Source of the DNA: a virus
Reading direction: 5' to 3' (one strand)
Length of the DNA stretch: 64,000 bases
Virus record (IMG/VR): IMGVR_UViG_3300010151_007551
Coordinates: 23,860-87,859 of that record
Within the stretch, counting starts at the first letter, position 1; each line of letters begins with the position of its first letter. The notes under the pieces were generated by a model, which saw only the letters and a program-made list of their open reading frames with translations, ran no database searches and was not told where the DNA came from. Below, piece after piece: positions 27,713 to 36,149 of the stretch. Both the position numbers and the translations under genes were made by a program.

Positions 27713-30652
27713 TTAGAAACTTGGAGTAAATCCTGAAGATTCAGAACTTAATTCTCCACCAACTCTTGTTATTGTTAATCTGTTAATAAACTTATGAATT
27801 CCTCTTGGGAAATCAACCGCTATGTCAACTATAGCTGTATTAGCTTCAATAACTTCAGCTGTATTGTTTGTACTATCAATAGTTACTTCATAAGATTGTA
27901 CACCTCTTGCGTTTTGAACTGCATCCATGTAATTTTCTAAAATGGTTTTAACTCTTAACCTTGTGATTTCATCATTGAAATCAAATAAGAAGTTTACTAA
28001 TATTTGTTCAATATCTCTTTCAATAGTTGAAAGATTATCTCTAACATGAGCATTATTTAATGCAGAAGTTACTCTCTGATATGCTGTATTGTTTGTGAAA
28101 ACAGTTATTCCAAAGCCTCTTCGTTTAACTATTAAGTTATGTCCAACTGGTTCTAAATAATCTCTATCTTCTTTTGTTAAATCATATTCCAATCCAACAA
28201 TTTCAGGATCGCTTAAAATAGCTCTTTTTCCAGCTGTTATTAAGAAAGGAGTTCCATTTTTAAATTTTCTAACAAATGCATTTGAAACATAACCAGCTGG
28301 TGGAACTGCTTTATTTTTACCACCTTCTCTAATTAAAACATATGGCATCGCAAAATATGCATATGATGCCAATGGTACTCCATTATAGTCTCCACTTGGA
28401 AATTTAAATAAGAAACTAGGATTTAAACTAACGTCTCCTCCTTCTGAAATATATTGTGTAGATACGAGTTTATTAACAGTATCAATAAAACTAGGATCTA
28501 CTGATTTTTCAAATTGCTCAAATGAAGGGTCATTAATAATTGCCATTACTTTTCCATTCATTGCTGCTAATTTTACTAAATAATATTTAGACGATGAAGA
28601 AATGCATCCTGCATATGAATCAACGATATATCTATAATCAATTGTTTCTCTATCTGAAAGAGTTTGAGGAATCTTAGTATAGTCATATAAATATGATAAA
28701 ATATCCTCTTGTCTTCCACATGTATTATTTGGCAACAATTCTGATCTAAGTTTAAATCCTCTTAGGAATTGTCCTTTAAGTGCTTCAACATAATTGTATA
28801 CTCCTTTATAAACAGATATTTCATTTCCACTAACCTCTAGACCATCTACTGCTTCTGCAGAAGGTGCCATCGTAGTTACAGTATATTCTAGTCTATATGG
28901 GCTTAATTCTTCACTTGACGTTATCGAAATAATTTTCAATAATCTAGTTCTAGAATCTCCATCTAATCTCGCTTTAATATAATGATTAACTTTTATGAAT
29001 TCATCTATTTCAGCTTTTTCTGCAACATTAGCGGTATTAATACCTAATACTAATTTATTAGGTTGAGTTATTGTGAAATCTGTAAAATAATTAGTATCAG
29101 CTAAATCAAATACTTTTTTGAAATTACTACCGTTTTGTAATTCATATTTAATATAGTCATCTCCATCAATGTAATAGTTTACACTTATTTGATTTAATAA
29201 ACTATTATCTTGATATGTGTATATTTTAATGTATGAATATTCTTTTCCATCATCAAGTATGGCTTTAAATCCATCTTCTATTTTAGAATAGTATGTATTT
29301 ACTCCATCCACTGATGTATCATTAGTTTTTAAGAAACCTCCAACATATGCTTCATATACTTTACTTCCTTCCATAGCTATCATGTATTCGACAGCAGCTG
29401 TTACTCTAACAAAGTCATCTGCTTCAACTAGTGTGAAATCTCCTGCTGCTTTAGCGATATCTATTTTATTAACTAGATTATCATCGCCTGGTCTACTATA
29501 GCTTACTACGCTAATTAGTGGAGTAGGGTCTGCGTCTGATCCATCTGGGTTTTTTCCACCTGTATCTATGGTATATACGTCATCTGTATTTAATGCATCA
29601 TATCCATAGCCTACTATGTCAACTCTGTGTGTTGACATTTCAATATCATTAAATGTATCGTCTTCTAAGTCTATTAAATCTAGTTTATCTCTATCTAATG
29701 CACAAAGAATACCTGTGCTAGCAAATAATCTATTTACTAACGTATCAATTGATGAATTTGTTCCAGATTGATCTTTAAAATCAGGTATTAGTGATCCAGT
29801 TACTCTTGCAATTGCTTTTACCTCTGGTAAAGCAATGAAGTTTGATATTTCAGAATCCATTAGTCCTGCTTCATCAAAAAATTGACCAAACGTTGGATCT
29901 TTTGCTAATTTTAAATTATTTGACCAGTCTCCCTCTACCATAATCACCTCTACAAAGTAATCAGATATAAAATCATCTGGTGATACGAAATTTGGAAAAT
30001 CTATGTCTTCTCCAAAGCTAGCATACCATTCTCTAGCTGTTACGTCAAATCCTGATATACCTGCTCTCTTAACCCAAAGTGTCATATTGCTACTTCCCGT
30101 GTTAACAAAGCTTAATATTTTATTGGATGCAATTGATGCGTTACCAAATGCTCCAGGGTTTAGGATAAAATCATCTCCTAACGCTAAATTTTTAGATCTA
30201 TTTAGACTGTCTTCATCTGCATACCATAGTTTATTTCTATTAAAGAACTCTATCATTGGATATTGATATGGTGCGCTGTTTGAATTATTAGATGAGCTTT
30301 CACAGTTAAATGTTGTAAACGATGCTTGATCTTTATTCGCAACTGTGTCTGTGTCATTATCTAACGGCCAAACATTCAGTGCAAAAACGGGACCTTCTCT
30401 TAATGCAACTTCGATAGTTCTATGAAAATAACTTCCTTGTTTTTCTAATTGCGAATCTCTGTCTCCGTAAACTGCTTTTAATGTTCTTAAGTCATTTATT
30501 AAAACCACAGTATTGAATGGACCTTGTCTACTTGATCCAATTATTAATCTTCCGGTGGTTAAAGGCAAGGCGGTGCCTTGACTTTGGTCTATCTCAACAG
30601 TATATACCCCGCTGGATTTAAAATTGTTTAAGTTTAATACTTTTTCGGCCAT
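27713..30652 (-). CDS. gp18: Contractile tail sheath protein, gp18-like
   Basis: This 979-aa protein begins with a sheath-type strand and loop (SSGVYTVEIDQSQG, RLIIGSSRQGPFNTVVLI). Its C-terminal fifth is typical of the conserved sheath core (GFGITVFTNNTAYQ, DIEQILVNFLFDFND, NYMDAVQNARGVQSYEV, FPRGIHKFINRLTITRVGGE). T4 gp18 has 659 residues; the extra 320 lie in the middle and probably form surface domains. It contracts to drive the tube through the host envelope. A late-type promoter lies 22 bp upstream; the gene is monocistronic. Confidence 0.9.
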   Translation of the reverse strand: MAEKVLNLNNFKSSGVYTVEIDQSQGTALPLTTGRLIIGSSRQGPFNTVVLINDLRTLKAVYGDRDSQLEKQGSYFHRTIEVALREGPVFALNVWPLDNDTDTVANKDQASFTTFNCESSSNNSNSAPYQYPMIEFFNRNKLWYADEDSLNRSKNLALGDDFILNPGAFGNASIASNKILSFVNTGSSNMTLWVKRAGISGFDVTAREWYASFGEDIDFPNFVSPDDFISDYFVEVIMVEGDWSNNLKLAKDPTFGQFFDEAGLMDSEISNFIALPEVKAIARVTGSLIPDFKDQSGTNSSIDTLVNRLFASTGILCALDRDKLDLIDLEDDTFNDIEMSTHRVDIVGYGYDALNTDDVYTIDTGGKNPDGSDADPTPLISVVSYSRPGDDNLVNKIDIAKAAGDFTLVEADDFVRVTAAVEYMIAMEGSKVYEAYVGGFLKTNDTSVDGVNTYYSKIEDGFKAILDDGKEYSYIKIYTYQDNSLLNQISVNYYIDGDDYIKYELQNGSNFKKVFDLADTNYFTDFTITQPNKLVLGINTANVAEKAEIDEFIKVNHYIKARLDGDSRTRLLKIISITSSEELSPYRLEYTVTTMAPSAEAVDGLEVSGNEISVYKGVYNYVEALKGQFLRGFKLRSELLPNNTCGRQEDILSYLYDYTKIPQTLSDRETIDYRYIVDSYAGCISSSSKYYLVKLAAMNGKVMAIINDPSFEQFEKSVDPSFIDTVNKLVSTQYISEGGDVSLNPSFLFKFPSGDYNGVPLASYAYFAMPYVLIREGGKNKAVPPAGYVSNAFVRKFKNGTPFLITAGKRAILSDPEIVGLEYDLTKEDRDYLEPVGHNLIVKRRGFGITVFTNNTAYQRVTSALNNAHVRDNLSTIERDIEQILVNFLFDFNDEITRLRVKTILENYMDAVQNARGVQSYEVTIDSTNNTAEVIEANTAIVDIAVDFPRGIHKFINRLTITRVGGELSSESSGFTPSF

Positions 30653-30673
30653 TGCTTATACTATATTTTTAAT

Positions 30674-30681
30674 TATTTATC
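30674..30681 (-). promoter_or_regulatory. Late-type promoter (GATAAATA) for the sheath gene
   Basis: The minus strand reads GATAAATAAT, 22 bp before the sheath ATG, and would give a leader of about 16 nt. Confidence 0.4.
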
Positions 30682-30720
30682 CCATATATAGAGCAATAAA
30701 ATTAAAAATACAAAAAAATA

Positions 30721-30746
30721 AACCTTTTGCAAATAAACAGTAGAAT
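30721..30746 (+). promoter_or_regulatory. Phage AACY/TATAAT promoter for the dUTPase operon
   Basis: AACCTTTT begins exactly 20 nt before TAGAAT (30741), preceded by AG. The leader to the ATG at 30783 is about 30 nt. Confidence 0.65.
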
Positions 30747-30782
30747 ATTAAAAATTATAAAACAAATAAATATAAGCTAACA

Positions 30783-31286
30783 ATGAGAATATTTAAAATT
30801 AGAAACGTGAAGACTCCAACGAGGGGAACTAACATGTCAGCGGGTATTGATTTATACATACCAGAAGATTTTTATATTAAAAGAGGAGATACGCTACATC
30901 CTGCTCCTTTATATGATAAAGGCACTGGGTCCTTTAAAATAGAGCCTGGCAAATCTGTATTGATTCCATCTGGAATAAAGATAAATGTTCCAAAAGATAG
31001 AGCATTGATAGCTTTTAACAAGAGTGGAGTAGCTGTTAATAAAAATTTAATAGTTGGTGCATGTGTAATAGATGAAGATTATACAGGTGAAATACATATA
31101 GATGTAAAAAATGTTGGATCAGAATCTACTTGGATACAGGCCGGTGATAAAATAATTCAATTAATTTGCATGCCAGTTGATTACGTAAATATAGAAGAGT
31201 GCAATTCAGAACTAGAATGCTTTGGAGACACCTTAGTTTTATCTGAAAGAGGAGAAGGCGGATTCGGTTCCACGGGAACAAAATAA
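30783..31286 (+). CDS. dut: dUTPase (trimeric type)
   Basis: This 167-aa protein carries the five dUTPase motifs in order: SAGIDLYIP (I), FNKSGVAVNKNLIVGA (II, more diverged than the usual RSS-G), GACVIDEDYTGEIHI (III, with the uracil-site region), AGDKIIQLICMP (IV) and RGEGGFGSTG (V). It hydrolyses dUTP to dUMP, keeping uracil out of phage DNA and feeding the nucleotide pathway with dCMP deaminase (42756). It is the first gene after a phage promoter. Confidence 0.92.
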   Translation: MRIFKIRNVKTPTRGTNMSAGIDLYIPEDFYIKRGDTLHPAPLYDKGTGSFKIEPGKSVLIPSGIKINVPKDRALIAFNKSGVAVNKNLIVGACVIDEDYTGEIHIDVKNVGSESTWIQAGDKIIQLICMPVDYVNIEECNSELECFGDTLVLSERGEGGFGSTGTK

Positions 31287-31301
31287 AAAAACAAAAGAAA
31301 A

Positions 31302-31562
31302 ATGAAAGTAATAGGAAACGATAACAATCAAGAACCAACACAAGGTCCACAGGACATGCCGCCTGGTATGAACGTAAATTTAAAGGATGCAGAAGACGTA
31401 AAGTGTGAAGAATGTGGAAGTTTAGTTTTTCAAGAAAAAATAATGATAAAAAAAGTATCTAAGTTCGCAACAGGTTCTACGAGAGATACCATTGCGCCAA
31501 TTCCAGTAATAGCGTGTGCTAAATGTAATCACATTAATAAAATGTTCATTCCAAATGTATAA
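31302..31562 (+). CDS. Small zinc-ribbon protein, 86 aa
   Basis: It has two Cys pairs, KCEECGS near residue 34 and ACAKCNHIN near residue 72, forming a probable zinc ribbon. A Pro/Gly/Asn-rich N-terminus precedes them (QGPQDMPPGMN). Function unknown. Its place between dUTPase and the DNA polymerase fragment suggests a role in replication or transcription. It is 3 bp from the polymerase gene, so the two are probably translated together. Confidence 0.6.
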   Translation: MKVIGNDNNQEPTQGPQDMPPGMNVNLKDAEDVKCEECGSLVFQEKIMIKKVSKFATGSTRDTIAPIPVIACAKCNHINKMFIPNV

Positions 31563-31565
31563 AAT

Positions 31566-32972
31566 ATGATAATTGGATGCGAGTATAATGAAAAAGTTCA
31601 ATCTTTATTAGTATCATATTATAATAAAGAAGGTAAAATATCATTTTTACAGAAAAAATTACACAAATCAGATTTATTTAATTGGAATATTTCTAAAACG
31701 CCAACTGTTGACAAAAATTGGGACGGTAGATATATTAAAAGGGCACCGTCTTCTGGTAAATGGATATCTCAATTTAGAATAGAAGAACTAATTAACGATA
31801 AATTCTCTGTGAATGAAAAGAATGCCATCTATGATATGGATAACTTTCCCATTAAAACATTTTTAGATATTGAAATAGAATTAATAGATGATACGTTTCC
31901 AACTCCAGAACAAGCAAAAATGCCAGTTAATCTTATAACCTTTTGTAATAATAAGAATAAGTGCTTTGTTTTATCAACAATGGAAAGAGGATTAGACTCT
32001 AAGTTTTCATCATCTGATTTATCCAATGATGTACATGAACATTTTAAAAAAGTAAAACCTTTAAGCGATTCTGATTCTGAAATATTAACTCAAAAATTTG
32101 ATATTAAGTATCTTACTTTTGAATCAGAGAAAGAGATGATGACATTTTTTTTCGAAAAGGTGCTAAATAGATTATCTTTTATTACAGGATGGAATGTAAT
32201 AAAATTCGATTGGGTTTATTTAATGAATAGATGTAAAAGATTAGGAATTGATCCATTTAAAAAACTACCCAGTGAAAGAGTAATTTCAAAAAGAACAAAG
32301 ATTCCATTACACACTGGCATATTGGATTATATGGAAATGGTTATGCAAATGAAACCATTTAAAGTTATTGAAAACTATACTTTAGATTATTTTGCTAATT
32401 TATCATTGGGCGTTACAAAATTAAAAAGTAAATATAGTTCAATGAAAGAAGCTCAATCTAACATGTTTGAATTTACAAAATATAATATAATAGACGTACT
32501 TCTTGTTAAAATGATAGACGATAAACTGGGTTTAATAGACGTGGCCCTATCTTTATCTGGAGTGGCTAATATTGAAGTTAATAAAGTGTTTAGCCCAGTT
32601 CATATTACTGAAATGTTAATGTGCAGAGAATTTCTAAGATCTGGATTAAAAATGGCAAAGGATGGAAAACCAGTTGGTATAAATGATTCAGAGTCATATG
32701 CAGGTGCATTTGTAATGCCAGTTGTGCCAGGTCATTATGACTTAGTAGCATGTTATGATTTTGCTTCAATGTATCCTAATATACAAATGCAATATAATAT
32801 TTCTCCAGATTCATATATCGGTAAACTCAACGGTTCGCATGAAGCCGGTGAAAACATTTTTACTAAAAATGACACGATCTTTGCAAAAAACAAAGATTCT
32901 GTAGCTAGAACAATATTAAACAGGTTATATAATGAAAGGGTTAAAACTAAGAAACAAATGAAAACTTTGTAA
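31566..32972 (+). CDS. gp43: DNA polymerase family B, N-terminal half (split gp43)
   Basis: This 468-aa protein contains the exonuclease domain (FLDIEIE; GWNVIKFDWVYL; KYNIIDVLLV) and the start of the palm with polymerase motif A, CYDFASMYPNIQMQYNISP (T4 DLTSLYPSII type). It stops shortly after NRLYNERVKTKKQMKTL, just before the fingers helix (KxxxNSxYG) and motif C (YGDTDS), which are absent here and were not found elsewhere in the window. T4 gp43 has 898 residues. Split gene-43 polymerases are known in some T4-like Aeromonas phages. The second half is probably encoded outside the window. Confidence 0.85.
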   Translation: MIIGCEYNEKVQSLLVSYYNKEGKISFLQKKLHKSDLFNWNISKTPTVDKNWDGRYIKRAPSSGKWISQFRIEELINDKFSVNEKNAIYDMDNFPIKTFLDIEIELIDDTFPTPEQAKMPVNLITFCNNKNKCFVLSTMERGLDSKFSSSDLSNDVHEHFKKVKPLSDSDSEILTQKFDIKYLTFESEKEMMTFFFEKVLNRLSFITGWNVIKFDWVYLMNRCKRLGIDPFKKLPSERVISKRTKIPLHTGILDYMEMVMQMKPFKVIENYTLDYFANLSLGVTKLKSKYSSMKEAQSNMFEFTKYNIIDVLLVKMIDDKLGLIDVALSLSGVANIEVNKVFSPVHITEMLMCREFLRSGLKMAKDGKPVGINDSESYAGAFVMPVVPGHYDLVACYDFASMYPNIQMQYNISPDSYIGKLNGSHEAGENIFTKNDTIFAKNKDSVARTILNRLYNERVKTKKQMKTL

Positions 32973-32973
32973 T

Positions 32974-33186
32974 TTGAAAAAAAACAATGAAATATTACAG
33001 TGGATAGCCGGTTTTATTGAAAATAAGAAAACCATTACAGAAAAAGAAGTAAAAAATATAAAGAAACGTATAATGACTTCTGAAAAATTTATTGTTTCTC
33101 AGATCGATATTGAAAAATATCACTTTAAATATAAAAGCGATAGTTCAATACCTTTTGATAAATATAACATTGTGTATAATGAATAA
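32974..33186 (+). CDS. Small hypothetical protein, 70 aa
   Basis: The frame opens with TTG one base after the polymerase stop and is Lys-rich and helical (IENKKTITEKEVKNIKKR); an internal ATG lies at 33073. It shows none of the missing polymerase motifs, so it is not the second half. Its end overlaps a possible ATG of the next gene at 33179. It could be a leftover where the polymerase gene was split, or a genuine small gene. Confidence 0.4.
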   Translation: MKKNNEILQWIAGFIENKKTITEKEVKNIKKRIMTSEKFIVSQIDIEKYHFKYKSDSSIPFDKYNIVYNE

Positions 33187-33232
33187 TTTAATAAATGGTA
33201 TAAAGTCACTGTTTAAAAAAAACTATAAAAAA

Positions 33233-33991
33233 ATGAATACCGAAAGATTAATAAGTCTAAAAGAAAATTTCACAGGGCAGAAGTTTCAATGGATAAAAAC
33301 AAAAGATACTAGCTTAAGAGGAAAAATTGTTAAGTGCAAAGATATAGAAGCAAGAGGAAATAAATTTATAGCATATTTCAATGATGGTTCTAAAATAGAT
33401 GCAGAACTATTAAATAGAAATCTCATGTTGATTGGAGAAGGAATGGCACAACTTTCAATTGATGAAATAAATTCTATAAACGGTCCAGCTGTTCCTCCAT
33501 CTAGCAGTAAAAGGCCTCCTCTTGAAAAATCTGCGAGCGGAGGTGGTCCTATCTCCATGCCAGATGATTTAAAACAGTTTCAGACGCCTCCAACTAAACA
33601 CGCGCCTAATATTTCTCCAAAAGTAAACGTAACTAAACAAACTGAAAAGAAGGCATCGGCGTCAAATATGTTTAGTATGTTTAATGCTGATGAAACGGAC
33701 TTGCCATTAAATGTTAAAATAAAAATACCTAATAAAAAACTTTTAAAGTTAATGTATGAAAATGCAGATAATAAAAATAAATTTTTAATGGATCTATCTG
33801 AACACGTTTATTCCAAGATAAATAACAATATAGTTAAAGATTCATTGGAAAAAATGTTAGTTCCTGTTTCTAGGAAGACTACTACTAAAAAAGATACAAT
33901 AGTTATTTCTTCCAATGTTTCTACTTCTAAAAAAGATAAACCTATTATAGATGGTTCTGTAGAGGTTACTGAAATAGAAAATGGAAAATGA
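33233..33991 (+). CDS. Hypothetical protein with disordered middle, 252 aa
   Basis: The family is not recognised. The start chosen is ATG at 33233, after an A-rich leader; ATG at 33179 would add 18 residues. Residues 1-75 look like a small beta barrel (GQKFQWIKTKDTSLRGKIV, then FIAYFNDGSKIDAELL), reminiscent of Tudor/SH3-type folds. Residues about 85-160 are Pro/Ser/Lys-rich and probably disordered, and a helical domain follows (KIKIPNKKLLKLMYENADN). It lies between the polymerase half and uvsX and overlaps the next gene by 11 nt. Confidence 0.55.
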   Translation: MNTERLISLKENFTGQKFQWIKTKDTSLRGKIVKCKDIEARGNKFIAYFNDGSKIDAELLNRNLMLIGEGMAQLSIDEINSINGPAVPPSSSKRPPLEKSASGGGPISMPDDLKQFQTPPTKHAPNISPKVNVTKQTEKKASASNMFSMFNADETDLPLNVKIKIPNKKLLKLMYENADNKNKFLMDLSEHVYSKINNNIVKDSLEKMLVPVSRKTTTKKDTIVISSNVSTSKKDKPIIDGSVEVTEIENGK

Positions 33992-34550
33992 AAAAATACA
34001 GTTTGTAAAATCTAATTTATACAACGACGATAGTTTTGAATTAGTTTCAATAAATGCCGGTGATGATACCTTGAAAAAAGGAAGGTGTAAATCTGAAGCA
34101 GTATGCATTCTCCCATTTGATTTAAGTGAACAAAATAAAATAAAGGATTTATATTTATTAAAACAAGAAGATTTCTTTAATAAAAATGTAATTCGTACTT
34201 GTTTAACAGAAGACATTAATGATAGCATAGATGATGATTCATTTGATACATTTAAGCGATGTATTCATAAAGATTTAGCAATTAAAAATTTTAATAATAT
34301 AGATTCATGTTATTATCTTGGAAAAATATCTCACACTGATCCCATAGTAAAGGATTATTATTGTTATGGAATATGTTTAAATGATTATATAAAGGGTCCT
34401 AATGGATTTACACCCGACCTTCCTACAGAAGAAGTTAATGGTAAATATTATACTTTAGATAAAATAAGGTTTTCTAAAGCTATAAAGGGCGAGGTGAACG
34501 ATTCACTGGTATTATCTTCGTGCATGCTATTAATATCTTATATTTCGTAA
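33981..34550 (+). CDS. Hypothetical protein, 189 aa
   Basis: The family is not recognised. It is acidic and contains several Cys (CKSEAVCILPF, RTCLTED, FKRCIHKD, CYYLGKIS, CYGICLND). It ends with a hydrophobic stretch SLVLSSCMLLISYIS. There is no signal peptide at the start. It is probably co-transcribed from the dUTPase promoter. Immediately after its stop is the promoter of uvsX. Confidence 0.55.
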   Translation: MENEKIQFVKSNLYNDDSFELVSINAGDDTLKKGRCKSEAVCILPFDLSEQNKIKDLYLLKQEDFFNKNVIRTCLTEDINDSIDDDSFDTFKRCIHKDLAIKNFNNIDSCYYLGKISHTDPIVKDYYCYGICLNDYIKGPNGFTPDLPTEEVNGKYYTLDKIRFSKAIKGEVNDSLVLSSCMLLISYIS

Positions 34551-34576
34551 AACCGTTACGTTATTTTTAGTAAAAA
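34551..34576 (+). promoter_or_regulatory. Phage AACY promoter for the uvsX operon
   Basis: AACCGTTA begins exactly 20 nt before TAAAAA (34571), preceded by TAG. The -10 is weaker than the others, but spacing and context agree. Confidence 0.5.
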
Positions 34577-34603
34577 ATACTAACTAAAAATAAATTAACA
34601 CAA

Positions 34604-35797
34604 ATGTCAAGAAATACAAAGGAATTACTTTCAGCTTTCAGTAAATTTAATGATAAATTAGAAAAAACCACTAAGGGAAGAGTTAAGCTTAGGGGTTTTT
34701 CTGACATAGATGAATATATTAATACTGGAAATTATCTTTTAAATGCCCAAATGTCAGGTTCATTAAGAGGAGGTTATCCAAATGCAAGAAGCCTTGGAAT
34801 AGGCGGAGATTCTGGAACAGGCAAAACTTTTTTATGTATGAACGCTATTAAAAATGCCCAAGACATGGGATATGCAGCCTTTTATATAGACACAGAAGGC
34901 GCATTAGATTCCAATGACTTTGAAAAATTTGGTATCGATATTGAATTATTAAATTATAAAAGAATGGGATTAATATCAGAAGTAAAGTTTTTTATAGATG
35001 ATATTATAAAAATGGCTGAAGAAACACCTGGTCTTAAAATGATGATAGTTGTAGATTCTTTAACTATGTTAGAAACAAATAAGGAAGTGGCTGATAGAAA
35101 AGCTGGAAAGAATGCCCAGGACATGGGATTAAGAGCAAAGGAACTACGGCAACTTTTTAAATCGTTCACATTAGACTTATCTAATTTAAAAGTTCCATTA
35201 TTATTTACTGCTCATACTTATTCCGGACAAGATCAATATACTCCTAAACAAATGAGCGGAGGCGGTGGACCTCTCTATTCTGCAAGTGTTGTCATGATGT
35301 TAGGAAAAGGACATTTGAAAGATGATAATAAAACAAAAACTGGCGTTATAGTTAGAAGTACAACTGATAAGAACAGATTAGCTAAACCCGATAAAATAGA
35401 ATTTCATATAAGCTTCCACAAAGGAATGAATCCGTATGTTGGTCTTCAAGATTATATAAGTTGGGAAAACTGTGGAGTAGGGAGGGGAAATAAACTTACT
35501 GAAAAAGAATTTAATAAATTAAAGGGAGCAGAGGCCGATGAATGCTCAATGTTTGAAGTAGAAGGAGAAAAGTTTTATTTTTTACCAAAGGAAAGAGCTA
35601 GGAACTATATAATTAAACATTCAGGAAACATAGTTCCTACACGAGAAATATTTACAGATAAAGTTTTTACAAGCGAAGTAATAGATGAATTAGATAAAAA
35701 TATAATAATTCCAAAGTTTAGATATAGTAGTTTAAATGATGTACTAAATGAAGAGTTAACAGAATTAGAAAATTTAGATAATGCAGACATCGATTAA
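34604..35797 (+). CDS. uvsX: UvsX recombinase (RecA family)
   Basis: This 397-aa protein (T4 UvsX 391 aa) has Walker A GIGGDSGTGKTFL near residue 65, an acidic FYIDTEGALDSNDF loop, Walker B MMIVVDSLTML near 147 and a conserved AHTYSGQ after the L1 region. QMSGGGGPLYSASVV is the L2 DNA-binding loop. It forms filaments on single-stranded DNA for recombination-driven replication and repair with gp32 and gp46/47. It starts an operon that runs on to the replicative helicase and the gp47/46 nuclease. Confidence 0.93.
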   Translation: MSRNTKELLSAFSKFNDKLEKTTKGRVKLRGFSDIDEYINTGNYLLNAQMSGSLRGGYPNARSLGIGGDSGTGKTFLCMNAIKNAQDMGYAAFYIDTEGALDSNDFEKFGIDIELLNYKRMGLISEVKFFIDDIIKMAEETPGLKMMIVVDSLTMLETNKEVADRKAGKNAQDMGLRAKELRQLFKSFTLDLSNLKVPLLFTAHTYSGQDQYTPKQMSGGGGPLYSASVVMMLGKGHLKDDNKTKTGVIVRSTTDKNRLAKPDKIEFHISFHKGMNPYVGLQDYISWENCGVGRGNKLTEKEFNKLKGAEADECSMFEVEGEKFYFLPKERARNYIIKHSGNIVPTREIFTDKVFTSEVIDELDKNIIIPKFRYSSLNDVLNEELTELENLDNADID

Positions 35798-36149
35798 AAC
35801 TAAAATAAAAATTAAAGATAATCTTAAATTAAAATATTATTTGGGTTTACATTTAAGAGGAGGTTATTCTAATAATGATTCAGTTTTATTTGAGTTAATA
35901 AACTATATTATATCAAATAATGTTGAAAATAAAGATAAAAATATATCTTATTCAAATTTAAAATTTTCTATAAAAACATTAAAATACATTTTCGGGGAAG
36001 ATATTTTAAACGATGATTTTAAAAATCAAATTATTTTTAGTATTAAAGAGTTAATTAAAGATAAAAAAATAGATGTTAATAAAAAATATTTTCATATAAC
36101 TGAAGATGGAATTAACACCTTTTATAACATAAATGGTAAATATAAATGA
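35781..36149 (+). CDS. Hypothetical protein between uvsX and helicase, 122 aa
   Basis: The family is not recognised. It is a small, Lys/Asn/Ile-rich protein whose layout (helices, then SIKELIKDKKIDVNKKYFHI) recalls a winged-helix domain: helix-helix, then a beta wing with YFHITEDGINTF. It overlaps uvsX by 17 nt and the helicase by 4 nt. In T4 the gene in this place is gene 40, but no similarity to it is claimed. A winged-helix DNA-binding role is only a suggestion. Confidence 0.55.
   Translation: MQTSIKTKIKIKDNLKLKYYLGLHLRGGYSNNDSVLFELINYIISNNVENKDKNISYSNLKFSIKTLKYIFGEDILNDDFKNQIIFSIKELIKDKKIDVNKKYFHITEDGINTFYNINGKYK

Noticed and set aside
27176-27736. Small open frames within the ncRNA block
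   Set aside because: One (27554-27736) runs through the terminator into the sheath gene antisense; the other (27176-27400, minus) has no support and lies across stable hairpins.
31566-32972. Split intein at the polymerase break
   Set aside because: The fragment ends with an ordinary helix (KKQMKTL) and no intein-like Cys-x-x-Tyr or block motifs follow.
32974-33186. Second half of the DNA polymerase
   Set aside because: The 70-residue frame has none of the fingers or motif C sequences and is far too short.
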